A stretch of DNA of 64,000 nucleotides from Diaphorobacter sp. HDW4A (GTDB lineage: Bacteria > Pseudomonadota > Gammaproteobacteria > Burkholderiales > Burkholderiaceae_C), in NCBI RefSeq assembly GCF_011305995.1, contig NZ_CP049910.1, forward strand, positions 6,400,501 to 6,464,500, given 5' to 3'. Below the pieces are notes generated by a model. The model was not told the DNA's origin and did not search any database. It saw nothing but the letters and a program-made list of their open reading frames with translations. Of the stretch, positions 1 through 9,566 are shown piece by piece; the first letter of the stretch is position 1; the number at the start of each line of letters is the position of its first letter. The position numbers were made by a program, and so were the translations under genes.

Positions 1-3000
1 GCGATGCGGCGTGCAATCTGATCGGGGGTATTGGCCAGGCCGCAACTGCGCCCCTGCGATGGATCGCAGAACGCGCGCAGCGTGCCCCACATGCCGTCCC
101 AGAGTTGATCTACCGATGAGCCGAAGTACAGATAGTCGGCCTGCGGCAGGCTGAAGTTGGGAATGCGCACATCGAATTCGAAGTGCTCCGATATGCCGAT
201 GGGCTGGGCGTTGGTGTAGCCGGAGTGCTCGGAGTCTGGCTTGCGCAGCCACTTCACGCCATTCATCGTGAAGATGTGCTGCGCCTCCTGCGAGCCCTGC
301 ACCAGACGGATCTGCACCGGGTCGCCCTCATGACTGGCGAGGATGGGGGTCGCCACATCACCAAATGCGCGCCATGATTCATTGACCTGCAACGCAGGGC
401 GCTTTGCGGTCACGCGGTTGGCGCAGAAGCGGCGGAAGTCTTCGTCGCTGCGGGCCTGAAACTGGAAGTCCGGCGCCACGCCGTCGGGTCGCCATTGCCC
501 GGACGTATAGAGCGAGCAGTTGAAGTCCTGACGCCACTGTTCCGCCTGCCGCACGACGGAGCGGAGCAAGGCCTTCTGCTTGGTGGTGGACTGCATGGCA
601 CGCAGCGTGGGCGAAACCAGCTCGACCTCGGTCTGCGGAGCAGGACGACTGCTGTTTTGGGCGATCCACTTCACATAGCTATGGGTCGCGATCTCGCGAT
701 CTCGTCTAGCGTGCACGGCACTCGAGAAACCATTGGCCATGTCGCGTAGGCAGTCGCTGTCGCCCACATTGCAGGGGCTGCCATCGGCGCGTTTGGAGGA
801 TTCGGAATAGTCAAATCCGCCGAGCGATGGGCTCCAGTGCACATCCGCTATGCGCAGCGCGAGCGGTTCGTTACGGTAGTTCACCAACTGCGTGCCGGGG
901 TCTTCGCTGGCAATCACGAGTGGGCGCGCCGGGTTCACCGCGACTTGTCGCTCGCCGAAGCGGCGCATCGACACATCGCGCGGCAGCTCGGTATTGATGG
1001 GCTCGAGCGCGATGTTGTAGACGGGGGCGAAGTCGGCGAACGCCAGTGCGAACTCGCGCCGCGTCTGGCCTGCTTCGCCGCTCGTGCACTTCACGTCATT
1101 GCCGACCAGATAGGGGCTGCTGCCCGGTTCGTTCAAGCAGGTGGGCGAGACGATGGTGGCGCGTGTGGCGGTGGGGCCGCCGTCGCTGCGCGCAGCATGC
1201 CGCAGCGGAGGACGTGGCTCGAGCATGGCGATCTGCTCGTCGCCCTTGCCGTCGGTGCGAACGGGTGGGGCGCTCAAGTCTGCGCCACCCATGACGGCCG
1301 CGGTGAGGCAGGCCTCTGCCTGCGCGCTTGCGGCGCGGTCCGCATTGGTGGCCTGCGCGCCGAGCGCTGCAACGCGCTGGCGTTCTGTGAACGATGCCTT
1401 GATGCCAGCGTCCAGCGATTGCGGATCGTTGGGGTCGGCGGATGCCACCGCCGCGCAGGTGTTCAGCAGACTCAACCGCTGGGCAGGATCAGCGGGCAAT
1501 TCCGCGCGCCAGACGGAGTTGGCGGGCTCGATCACCAGTGCGGCATAAAGGCCGTGCTGCTGATGCGAACTTGGCCCGAAGTGGTCGTGTGTGAACACGG
1601 TGCGCAGCGTGTTGTCCTTGCCCGCGAGCGGGCCGTTGCGCACCAGAATCGGATCGGCCCACCAGCGCTGCGTGGTGCGCTGTGCGCCGCAGTAAGGGTG
1701 GTGCTTGTTCAGTCGCTCGAGATAGGCGTGATCGCTCTCGCTCGCACCCTGCGGAGGGCACAGGCCCTTGGCCGCGAGCTGCGGGTCGCTCGCGGCGTTT
1801 GCATGGATCGAGCCGCCGGGTTGGAACAGCGGGTGCGCCTTGGGGCTGAGCACGCGTCGACCAGCGGTGTGGTTGATCGCCATGATGCGTTCGCGCACTT
1901 CGTCGGGGCTGTAGGCCGCGTCCTCGTAGTTGAAGCCGTTGCCCGAGCCGTCGGACGAAGTTACGTCGAACTTCACCAGATGGATGTGCTGGCCGATGGT
2001 GTCGGTGGGGGTGTAGATCTGGAAGTCATCCGCGTTGAGCGCGCTCGGCACAAAGTTGCTTGACTTGAAGTTGATGCAATCGCCCGAGTTGGCGCGGAAG
2101 AACAGCGGCTCGGGCATCTTCGTGCGGTTGTTGGCGTTGATCACGTCTTTGATATCGTCTTCGAGAATGACGATGCGGCCCTGCGGATCAAACCAGCCAT
2201 GACGGTTGACGGTGATTTCGGTCTGGATGAACGCGGCCCGGTAGTTGCGTTTGGGCGCGTTGATGGGGCAAGGGTTGGCGTAGGGAGAACCCGGCGCGCG
2301 GCCACGGCCGTTCACGCGAAACAGCGGTTCGCCATCGGGGGGCGACATGCCCGCAGCCGTCGCGGAAAACGCGGTGCGGTAGCCGTTGCCATAGGTCCAC
2401 CATGAAGGACGCGGCTGGGTGTTCATCACGACAGGATTCAAACCGCCGTCTGCAAGTGGTGCGGTCTGTGCAAGCTGTCCTTCATGAAAGCGCATCGCTG
2501 CTTTTTCCGCTGTCGTGCCCTCGTGCGGAAGCACGTCGACTTCCAGCGATTTCCACTCGCCCGCCAGTGCTTCGTAAGCAGTGGGGAATTCACGCGCGAC
2601 CTTGGCACCGATGAGCTGTGCGGCATCGCCACCCTTGGCCTTGGCGGCTTCGAGAATTTTGCGATAGCCGGGCGTTCCGGGGCGCTCGCGGGAGAGCATG
2701 GAGACCTCTCCGCTCTTGACCACATGACGTGGCAAGCCACCATCCACCACTTTGGCGGGGTTGGGCGTCTGGGCGTAGTCGGTGTAGCCGGGATCGTTGA
2801 CGTCCATGTCCAGCACCGGTTGCGGTGGGCGGTGTCCCGGGCTGCCCGCCACATAGAACGGATAGCCACGGAATGTGGCACTCGGCATGGGCGCAAGCGC
2901 AATGCCGGGCAGCGGGACGATGGCTGGATTGGCGATGCCCTCGGCCACCTCGGCGTCCGGCAGGCTGCGGCTTTGCGGATCGTTGCTGGCGCTCACGGGT

Positions 3001-4802
3001 TGGGCGGGATCGAAGTTGCCGCGATGCAGGCCGCTTTCGAACGCGTCGTGCACACGCCAGAGTTCCCACATGCCCTGCGCAAAATGCGGGTAGAGGTGGC
3101 AGTGGAAGATCGAGTCTCCCACGGTAAGGTTGCGGTTGCCCGAGCCGCCAAACTCGATGCCGTAGCTGAAGGTCGCGCCCGGCGAGATGGTCTGCGAATC
3201 GAGGTAGGTGGAGTTTGGGTCGCTCGCGTCCATCACCCACTGGTGTGCATGCAGATGAAAGACATGCGTCTCCTTTGGGCCCGCATGCAGATTGCGGAAC
3301 ACGACGGGATCGCCGAGATAGCTGTGGTGCACGTTCGAAGGATCGTCGGGATAGCGCGCGCCGATGGGGCGCGTGCCGTTGCTGTCCCACTTCAGGACCA
3401 GCGCCGGATCGCCGTTGGCCCATGAGGAGAGGAAGAACTCTTCCGCGCGGCATTCGGGGCATTTCGCTGCGGGGCCGACACCGCGCTGCGGCTGTGCGGC
3501 ATAGGCCGTCGAGCCCATGCTCGAGACGCCGTAGTTGATGCCCATGCCATCCTTGATGTAGTGCAGCGGGTTGTCCTCATCCTCAAGTTCGGGGAACGCC
3601 TGGACCGCGTGCACCTCGTCATGCAGCACAACGGTGAATTCACGTATCGCGGGCTCGCAGCGCTGGCCATCGACGAGCGTGTCCTTCAGTCGCTCTTCGC
3701 AGCGCTTTCGCTGCGCGCTGCTGCGCACGATGATGGCGTTGAGATCGCTGTGCACGATCTCGCCGTTCTTCACAAGCGAGAGCTGCTCGTAGTCCACCTT
3801 CTCGAAGGGATGTGCATCGCTGCCGCCGGGCACCTGGGCCACGTTGCGCATGATGTCTTCGCTGACTTGCGAGCGATACCAGCGTGACTGCGGAGGCTCC
3901 ACATTCACCGCTGCGAACAGGCCGAGACCGATCTGCCCGCCATCGCCTTCGCCGCCGATGGGCGCAGCAGTGGAGTGCGCGAAGAAGCTGCCTTCGTGCG
4001 GCGCGGACCATAGCGTGACCGAGACCTGCCCGGGCTGGATCACCGAGCCGCTGCGGTAGCGGCCCTTGACGTCGGCCGATGTACCGGGATTGAAGAACAC
4101 CCCTTGGTGATCGGGCAGTCCGACGTAGGTGCCGTCGCCGCCGCACACCGCATTCACTGGGCAATGGCGTGGTTGCTCCACTTCGAGCCCTGAAACGAAA
4201 AACGATGCGCTGCGTGTGCGCGGTGCATCGACACTGACCTTTGCGAGCGGCTTGAGCTGACGTGATGACGGACTACCGATGGGGTCCATCAGATGTGCGG
4301 GTGCGGCGGCCACGCGTTGGCCGTTCAAGGGCAGCGTGGGATCCGGCGGCTTGCCGCCTTCTTCTTCCCACTCGGGTGCGAGCCAGTTGTGCAGCGTCAC
4401 CTGCAGGCAGCCGCCTTCATGCACGCGCAACACCAGCGGGCGCGGGCGCTTGTCTTCGCGCAGCTTGGCGTTGCCCGGGCCGGCGACGCCCTTGCTCGAG
4501 TCGAGCGCAACCACATCGCGCTTGAGTGCATACATCATTCCTGCGGGCACGAAGGCGCCGAAGCGGTTGAGCACGTAGGCCTGCTCAAGCGCGACGATTT
4601 CCGCACGCGTGGTATTGCCCGGGTGGCATTGCGTAGCGGCCTGCGGTGGCTGTGGCGGTGTCTGTGGTGCCGGGTCGGGTGATGCAGGCTGTGAGGTGCA
4701 AGCAGCCACTGCGGCGGCGAGTGCCATGACCAGAACCTGCAACACATGGCGGTGGACGCACGCGTTCTCACCCACTCCTGTGGTTCGACTCAATCGCATC
4801 AT
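1..4802 (-). CDS. Giant MofA/MnxG-type multicopper oxidase lipoprotein (partial)
   Basis: One frame stays open from the ATG at 4802 to the left edge, giving at least 1,600 residues; the C-terminus is outside the window. Copper ligands are visible: HLHAH at residues 516-520, FHCHLYPHFAQGMW with H567-C568-H569 and H573, HIH at 939-941, and THDHFG (H1072, H1074) followed by HQQHG (H1080, H1083). Splitting the copper motifs across a very long chain, together with HCHLYPHFAQGMW, is typical of MofA/MnxG-type putative Mn(II) oxidases and not of small laccases or CueO. The N-terminus has a hydrophobic run ending in a lipobox (VAAC, Cys35), so it is probably an exported outer-membrane or periplasmic lipoprotein. 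A GAGGGGAG ribosome site precedes two tandem ATGs (4802 and 4799). The metal substrate is inferred from family, not proven. Confidence 0.8.
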   Translation of the reverse strand, partial: MMRLSRTTGVGENACVHRHVLQVLVMALAAAVAACTSQPASPDPAPQTPPQPPQAATQCHPGNTTRAEIVALEQAYVLNRFGAFVPAGMMYALKRDVVALDSSKGVAGPGNAKLREDKRPRPLVLRVHEGGCLQVTLHNWLAPEWEEEGGKPPDPTLPLNGQRVAAAPAHLMDPIGSPSSRQLKPLAKVSVDAPRTRSASFFVSGLEVEQPRHCPVNAVCGGDGTYVGLPDHQGVFFNPGTSADVKGRYRSGSVIQPGQVSVTLWSAPHEGSFFAHSTAAPIGGEGDGGQIGLGLFAAVNVEPPQSRWYRSQVSEDIMRNVAQVPGGSDAHPFEKVDYEQLSLVKNGEIVHSDLNAIIVRSSAQRKRCEERLKDTLVDGQRCEPAIREFTVVLHDEVHAVQAFPELEDEDNPLHYIKDGMGINYGVSSMGSTAYAAQPQRGVGPAAKCPECRAEEFFLSSWANGDPALVLKWDSNGTRPIGARYPDDPSNVHHSYLGDPVVFRNLHAGPKETHVFHLHAHQWVMDASDPNSTYLDSQTISPGATFSYGIEFGGSGNRNLTVGDSIFHCHLYPHFAQGMWELWRVHDAFESGLHRGNFDPAQPVSASNDPQSRSLPDAEVAEGIANPAIVPLPGIALAPMPSATFRGYPFYVAGSPGHRPPQPVLDMDVNDPGYTDYAQTPNPAKVVDGGLPRHVVKSGEVSMLSRERPGTPGYRKILEAAKAKGGDAAQLIGAKVAREFPTAYEALAGEWKSLEVDVLPHEGTTAEKAAMRFHEGQLAQTAPLADGGLNPVVMNTQPRPSWWTYGNGYRTAFSATAAGMSPPDGEPLFRVNGRGRAPGSPYANPCPINAPKRNYRAAFIQTEITVNRHGWFDPQGRIVILEDDIKDVINANNRTKMPEPLFFRANSGDCINFKSSNFVPSALNADDFQIYTPTDTIGQHIHLVKFDVTSSDGSGNGFNYEDAAYSPDEVRERIMAINHTAGRRVLSPKAHPLFQPGGSIHANAASDPQLAAKGLCPPQGASESDHAYLERLNKHHPYCGAQRTTQRWWADPILVRNGPLAGKDNTLRTVFTHDHFGPSSHQQHGLYAALVIEPANSVWRAELPADPAQRLSLLNTCAAVASADPNDPQSLDAGIKASFTERQRVAALGAQATNADRAASAQAEACLTAAVMGGADLSAPPVRTDGKGDEQIAMLEPRPPLRHAARSDGGPTATRATIVSPTCLNEPGSSPYLVGNDVKCTSGEAGQTRREFALAFADFAPVYNIALEPINTELPRDVSMRRFGERQVAVNPARPLVIASEDPGTQLVNYRNEPLALRIADVHWSPSLGGFDYSESSKRADGSPCNVGDSDCLRDMANGFSSAVHARRDREIATHSYVKWIAQNSSRPAPQTEVELVSPTLRAMQSTTKQKALLRSVVRQAEQWRQDFNCSLYTSGQWRPDGVAPDFQFQARSDEDFRRFCANRVTAKRPALQVNESWRAFGDVATPILASHEGDPVQIRLVQGSQEAQHIFTMNGVKWLRKPDSEHSGYTNAQPIGISEHFEFDVRIPNFSLPQADYLYFGSSVDQLWDGMWGTLRAFCDPSQGRSCGLANTPDQIARRI

Positions 4803-5317
4803 GTTCTCCCCTCGTGCGAAGCGTTCGGGCATGGCGCTGCCAGCATGCAGACAGGGCCGCAGGGCGGGTCATTGTGTAGACGAGCTACATCACGGTGGTC
4901 GTGTATCGGGGCGGTCTTGCGCGGCCTGGCGATACAGGAATAGCCCCGCATGGCCTGCGCGCTGGTCGCAGCGAATGGTGTTGCTGCGACGCTGATCTCC
5001 ACGTCCGTGCCCGTTCTTTGTGTCCCCTCGAACGTGAGCACATCGGTGCGTGGATTTCTAATTCATTGGCACGCTACCTACGGAGTCAGACGGGGTGAGC
5101 GGGCCTTGTCCGGTGCGGCTGGGCACATGCATCCGCCGATGTGGCTGGCGGATGTCGTGAAAAGTACCTGAGCACTCACTTCGTCTGTGTCGATTGCACC
5201 GTAGCATGTCTATGCAAATTCAATGTAACGAGAGAATCGATAGGAATTGTTAACCAATTTCAAACTGAAATAGCAGTGATTGCTCGCCCCTTCGAGTGAA
5301 ACGACTCTTGCGATTGC
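4803..5317. other. Intergenic gap between panB and the multicopper oxidase
   Basis: This 515-bp gap lies downstream of panB and upstream of the oxidase, both on the minus strand. No convincing gene was seen; short ORFs here have no ribosome site or recognisable product. The stretch 5200-5290 is noticeably AT-richer than its surroundings and is the likely place for the oxidase promoter, though no clean -35/-10 pair could be fixed. Confidence 0.5.
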
Positions 5318-6202
5318 TTACCACGCATGGACTTGATCATCCGGAAATTCGCCAGATTTAACGGCGCGCACATAGGCCTCGATGGCCCCGCGCACCGAGC
5401 CCGCGTCCTGCATGAAGTTGCGCACAAACTTCGGGTTCTTGCCGAGGTTCACGCCCAGCATGTCATGCATGACCAGTACTTGCCCGGCTGTGCCACTGCC
5501 CGCACCGATGCCGATGGTGTGGCAGGTGGCAAGCGCCTGCGTGAGGCTGCGTGAGAGTTCGGCGGGCACCATCTCGAGCACCAGCATCGATGCCCCTGCT
5601 TCCTGCAGTTCGGCGGCCTGACGGCGCAGCGTGGCGGCAGCCATTTCGTCGCGGCCCTGCACGCGGTAGCCGCCGAGCGCGTGCACGGTCTGCGGCGTGA
5701 GGCCCAGATGCGCGCAGACGGGCACGCCACGCTCCACGAGGAACTGCACGATGGGCGCGGTCCAGCCGCCGCCCTCGAGCTTGATCATGTGCGCGCCCGC
5801 CTGCATGAGGCGGCTGGCGCTGCGCATCGCCTGCTCTTTGCTTTCCGCATAGCTGCCGTAGGGCAGGTCGCTGATCAGCCAGGCCGTTGCCTGTGCGCGA
5901 TGCAGACCGCGTGCGACGCATTCGGTGTGGTAAGCCATGTCGTCAAGTGACACGCCCACGGTGCTGTGCAGGCCCTGGCAGACCATGCCAAGCGAGTCGC
6001 CCACCAGAATGCATTCGATGCCCGCCGCATCGGCCACGGCCGCGTAGGTCGCGTCGTAGGCGGTGATCATGGTGATCTTCTCGCCCGCTTCGCGCATTTG
6101 GGCCAGGCGCGGCAGGCTGATGGGCTTGCGCTGCGGCATCGGTGATGCGGGCGGGATGGTGCCGTAAGGGGTTCCTGTGGTGGATGCGGTCGTGGTGTTC
6201 AT
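5318..6202 (-). CDS. panB: 3-methyl-2-oxobutanoate hydroxymethyltransferase
   Basis: PanB transfers a hydroxymethyl group from 5,10-methylene-THF to 2-oxoisovalerate to give ketopantoate, the first committed step of pantothenate/CoA synthesis in the cytoplasm. The protein is 294 aa, about 30 longer than typical PanB because of a low-complexity Thr/Pro N-terminus. Family motifs include ITAYDATYA, the metal site [13 protein letters not shown] and a C-terminal KFVRNF. The start at 6202 is supported by a GGAGG site 8 nt upstream. It is divergent from pabB, so a pantothenate gene and a folate gene share a promoter region. panC and panD are not adjacent. Confidence 0.95.
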   Translation of the reverse strand: MNTTTASTTGTPYGTIPPASPMPQRKPISLPRLAQMREAGEKITMITAYDATYAAVADAAGIECILVGDSLGMVCQGLHSTVGVSLDDMAYHTECVARGLHRAQATAWLISDLPYGSYAESKEQAMRSASRLMQAGAHMIKLEGGGWTAPIVQFLVERGVPVCAHLGLTPQTVHALGGYRVQGRDEMAAATLRRQAAELQEAGASMLVLEMVPAELSRSLTQALATCHTIGIGAGSGTAGQVLVMHDMLGVNLGKNPKFVRNFMQDAGSVRGAIEAYVRAVKSGEFPDDQVHAW

Positions 6203-6328
6203 GGCGTTGCCTCCGTACTTTTTGGAAATTGGGGCGAGTCTATAAGAGAGCCCGGAACCGCGCTACGCCGCAAGGACATGTACAACGCGCCGGGGCGTTG
6301 TGCTCACGCATGGAATAATTTGCGCCCC

Positions 6329-8140
6329 ATGCCCGCCTTGCCCTTAATGCCTGCCAGTTTGATCGATTTTCCCCATCCGCATCACCCGGAGGCCGCGCGC
6401 ATGCGTTGGCGTTTTGGTGCACCGCTGCGGGTCTGGCAGGCTCATGCGCTTGCCGAAGTGCGCGATGTGCTCGAAGCCGTCGAGCAGGCTGCACGCGCAG
6501 GGCGCTGGTGTGTGGGCGGGTTGGCCTATGAAGCGGCCACCGCGTTCGATACCGCGTTTTGCACGCACATTCCGAAGGGCGGATTGCCGCTCGCATGGTT
6601 CGCCGAGTTCGATGCGCCATTGGCGGGCGATGTCGAGGCTGCCGATGTGCATCCCGAAGCCACCCATGCGCTCGCCCACATCCACTGGAAATACGGCGCA
6701 CATTCCGAACAGGCGCGCAGCGCGTTCGAGGCCGACATTGCGCGTATCCACGCGGCCATTGCGGCAGGCGAGTGCTACCAGATCAACTACACCGCGCCGC
6801 TGCAGGGCGAACTTTTTGGTTCGCCCGAGGCTTTGTTCGATGCCTTGCGAACGTCACAGCCCGATGGCTATGTCGCGAGCATGCAATGGGGCGAGGAGCA
6901 GGTGCTGAGCCTGTCGCCGGAACTGTTTTTCGACTGGGATGGCGAGGCTTTGCTCACGCGCCCGATGAAGGGCACGGCGGCGCGTGGCGCTACGGCAGAG
7001 TCAGACGCGGCGTTCGCCGATCATCTGCGCACGTCGCCCAAGGAGCGTGCCGAAAACGTGATGATCGTCGACCTGCTGCGCAACGATGTCTCGCGCATTG
7101 CGCGGCCGCACAGCGTGAAGGTGCCGCGTCTTTTTCATGTCGAAGCACTGCCCACGGTGTGGCAGATGACATCGGATGTGACCGCGCAGACGCGTTCCGG
7201 CACGCGGCTCGTCGATGTGTTCGCGGCGCTGTTCCCCTGTGGCTCGATCACCGGCGCGCCCAAGGTGCAAGCGATGCGCCTGATCGCCGAACTCGAATCC
7301 GCGCCGCGCGGGGTGTATTGCGGCGCGCTTGGCATCGTGCGGCCGGGCAGCGCGCCGGGCCGTCTGCATGCGACCTTCAACGTGCCGATCCGCACGCTCA
7401 CCGTACGTGATGATCAGGTGCAATGCGGCATCGGCAGCGGCATCACCGCGAGCGCCAGTGCGGCAGACGAGTGGCAGGAGTGGAAGCACAAGCGCGCCTT
7501 CATTGACCGCGCGCTGCCCAAGCTCGAGGTGCTGGAAACCCTGGCGCTGCAGGGCGGTGATTTCAGGCATCTGGAAAAGCACCTTGCACGCATGCAGGCG
7601 TCTGCAGCGCATTTCCATTTCGACTGGCCCGAAGTGCAGATCACCGCATCGCTGAACGCCTTGCGTGCGGCGCATTCCGAAAGCGATTGGCGCGTGCGTC
7701 TGCTGCTTGGCGAGCACGGCGCATTCACAGCGCAGGCCTTCGCGATGGCGGCCACGCCGCAGCCCGTGAAGCTGGCCTTGGCCGACCGGCCCTTCATGGC
7801 TGCTCACAGTGATTTCGTGCGCCACAAGACCACGCGGCGCGGGCACTATGCAGCGTTTGAACCGACTGCGGGAAGTGGCATGTTCGACGTAATTCTCTGG
7901 AACGAGGCGGGCGAAATCACCGAATGCACGCGCGGCAATGTCGCGATGCAACTGGGTGATGGCAGCTGGATCACGCCGCCGATTGACTGTGGTCTGCTGC
8001 CCGGCGTGGGGCGAGCGCTGGCCATCGAATCGGGCCGGGTGCGCGAAGAAGTGCTGCATCTGCGCGACATCGCCAAGGTCCGCGCATGGGCCTTCGTCAA
8101 CAGCCTGCGCGGTTGGCTGGATGCGGACCTCGTGGGCTGA
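6329..8140 (+). CDS. pabB: Fused aminodeoxychorismate synthase I / aminodeoxychorismate lyase
   Basis: This 603-aa fusion carries two steps of p-aminobenzoate synthesis for folate. Residues 1 to about 375 form the chorismate-binding PabB domain (motifs GGLAYEAAT, AGECYQINYT, RPMKGTAARG, RAENVMIVDLLRND, CGSITGAPK, GIGSGITA). About residue 390 onward is a PLP-dependent class IV aminotransferase-fold lyase (PabC), with HKTTRRGHY carrying the likely PLP lysine, NEAGEITECTRGN, and PPIDCGLLPGVGR. Such fusions are common in beta-proteobacteria. The frame is open from an ATG at 6278, but similarity begins after 6329; neither start has a good ribosome site (6347 is a further candidate), so the start is uncertain. 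The glutaminase subunit gene (pabA) is not adjacent. Confidence 0.9.
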   Translation: MPALPLMPASLIDFPHPHHPEAARMRWRFGAPLRVWQAHALAEVRDVLEAVEQAARAGRWCVGGLAYEAATAFDTAFCTHIPKGGLPLAWFAEFDAPLAGDVEAADVHPEATHALAHIHWKYGAHSEQARSAFEADIARIHAAIAAGECYQINYTAPLQGELFGSPEALFDALRTSQPDGYVASMQWGEEQVLSLSPELFFDWDGEALLTRPMKGTAARGATAESDAAFADHLRTSPKERAENVMIVDLLRNDVSRIARPHSVKVPRLFHVEALPTVWQMTSDVTAQTRSGTRLVDVFAALFPCGSITGAPKVQAMRLIAELESAPRGVYCGALGIVRPGSAPGRLHATFNVPIRTLTVRDDQVQCGIGSGITASASAADEWQEWKHKRAFIDRALPKLEVLETLALQGGDFRHLEKHLARMQASAAHFHFDWPEVQITASLNALRAAHSESDWRVRLLLGEHGAFTAQAFAMAATPQPVKLALADRPFMAAHSDFVRHKTTRRGHYAAFEPTAGSGMFDVILWNEAGEITECTRGNVAMQLGDGSWITPPIDCGLLPGVGRALAIESGRVREEVLHLRDIAKVRAWAFVNSLRGWLDADLVG

Positions 8141-8187
8141 CTGACTGTGTTGAAGCGCGCGCGATATAGCGCACTTAGCACATGAAA

Positions 8188-8217
8188 TTGTCATCCCGAA
8201 ATAATCCAGCATGACAA
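8188..8217. promoter_or_regulatory. Inverted repeat upstream of the porin
   Basis: TTGTCAT (8188-8194) and ATGACAA (8211-8217) form perfect 7-bp arms around a 16-bp AT-rich spacer, about 130 bp before the porin start. A further AATTGTCA copy lies at 8243-8250. The pattern suits a dimeric regulator controlling the porin, but the regulator is unknown. Confidence 0.35.
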
Positions 8218-8343
8218 AGTGGGGTACGCGGGCTTGACCCTGAATTGTCACACTTAGTCACTCAAATTGACCTGTCCCGACATCGGGCCAGGCCGGTTTG
8301 CCAGTGCGCCACCGGCTGTTCGTTTGATCAATTCAACCCTTCC

Positions 8344-9414
8344 ATGAACAGCATGAACAAGACCTTCATCGCCATCGCCGCACTGCTCGCCGCTGCGGGT
8401 GCATCGGCACAATCATCGACTTCCTCGGTCACGCTCTTTGGCGTGGCGGACGTTTCCGTCGCCCACCTCAAGAGTGACACCAACAGCGTGACCGGCTTGT
8501 CCAGCGGCGGCGTCTCCAGCAGCCGCCTGGGCTTTCGCGGTGTCGAAGATCTGGGTGGCGGCCTGAAGGCTGGCTTCTGGCTCGAAGGCGGCATCGCGGT
8601 CGACAACGGCGGCAGCGGTTTCAAGTTCGACCGTCGCTCCACCGTCAGCTTGATGGGCGGTTTCGGCGAAGTGCGCCTGGGCCGCGACAAGACGCCCGCG
8701 TACCTCAACATCGAGACCTTTGACCCCTTCGGCGACGTGGGCGTGGGCGGCGTGAATGGCGCCAACCTGATCGGCAGCGCGAGCGTTGCGGTCGGTACGC
8801 CCGAAGGCAGCGGCCACAAGCGCGTGAGCAACAGCATCAACTACATCCTGCCCAAGCTCGGCGGCTTCTACGGCCAACTGCAATACGGCTTCGGAGAGAA
8901 GGCCGACGGCATCGCCAATGACCGTCTGGGCAGCTCCGCCGCAGTGCGCCTTGGCTATCAATCCGGCCCGCTGAACGTGGCCGCAGCCTACGGCACGACA
9001 CGCGGCGGCACCGATGCCAAGGGCGTCGACTACAAGGCCTGGAACATCGGCGCGGCCTACAACTTCGGCATGGTCAAGCCCATGGCCCAGTTCGCCACCG
9101 AGCGCGGCAACAACCAGCGCGTGGATATGTATTTGATCGGCGCGACCGTGCCGCTTGGCGCGGGTGAACTGCGCGCGGCTTACTCGCAGATCAGCACCAA
9201 GCACGTGAACGAGGCCGACACCCAGCGCTTTGCCATCGGCTACGGCTACAACCTGTCCAAGCGCACGCAGTTGTATGCGGCGATTGCGCACATCAAGAAT
9301 GATGACAACGCCAAGCGCGGGTTTGCAGTTTCGTCGTCGTCGCTCGTCAGCCCGACCATGGCGGCTGGCGACAGTGCCACCGGATATGAGTTTGGCGTTC
9401 GCCACTCGTTCTGA
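8344..9414 (+). CDS. Outer-membrane general porin
   Basis: This 356-aa protein has a Sec signal peptide (NKTFIAIAALLAAAGASAQ) followed by the beta-strand opening SSVTLFGVADVSVAHL and the LGFRG and FKFDRRSTVSLMGGFGEVRLGRDKTPAY segments of 16-stranded trimeric porins of beta-proteobacteria. It ends in a C-terminal Phe (GYEFGVRHSF), the Bam recognition signature. It should allow passive entry of small hydrophilic solutes. The frame extends upstream to 8245, but the signal peptide shows the real start is at 8344 or 8353. A terminator follows at 9481. Confidence 0.92.
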   Translation: MNSMNKTFIAIAALLAAAGASAQSSTSSVTLFGVADVSVAHLKSDTNSVTGLSSGGVSSSRLGFRGVEDLGGGLKAGFWLEGGIAVDNGGSGFKFDRRSTVSLMGGFGEVRLGRDKTPAYLNIETFDPFGDVGVGGVNGANLIGSASVAVGTPEGSGHKRVSNSINYILPKLGGFYGQLQYGFGEKADGIANDRLGSSAAVRLGYQSGPLNVAAAYGTTRGGTDAKGVDYKAWNIGAAYNFGMVKPMAQFATERGNNQRVDMYLIGATVPLGAGELRAAYSQISTKHVNEADTQRFAIGYGYNLSKRTQLYAAIAHIKNDDNAKRGFAVSSSSLVSPTMAAGDSATGYEFGVRHSF

Positions 9415-9480
9415 TCGTACTTGGCTGTTGAGGCTCGTTCCTGCCTGGTGGGGAAGCGAGCGAGTCCTTTCAACGCACTC

Positions 9481-9511
9481 AAGCCTGCTTTTTTTGCGGG
9501 CTTTTGTTTTT
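9481..9511 (+). terminator. Rho-independent terminator after the porin
   Basis: AAGCCTGC pairs with GCGGGCTT (8 bp, one G-U) around a T7 loop and is followed by TTTGTTTTT. It lies between convergent genes. Confidence 0.85.
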
Positions 9512-9566
9512 ACGCCACCGTTGGCGGATTGAAGGCTCTGCGCACTTCGGTTGCCCGAATTTTTGG

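Noticed and set aside
837..2063. 408-aa plus-strand ORF
   Set aside because: Shadow of the multicopper oxidase on the opposite strand; no ribosome site and Arg/Val/Gly-biased nonsense sequence.
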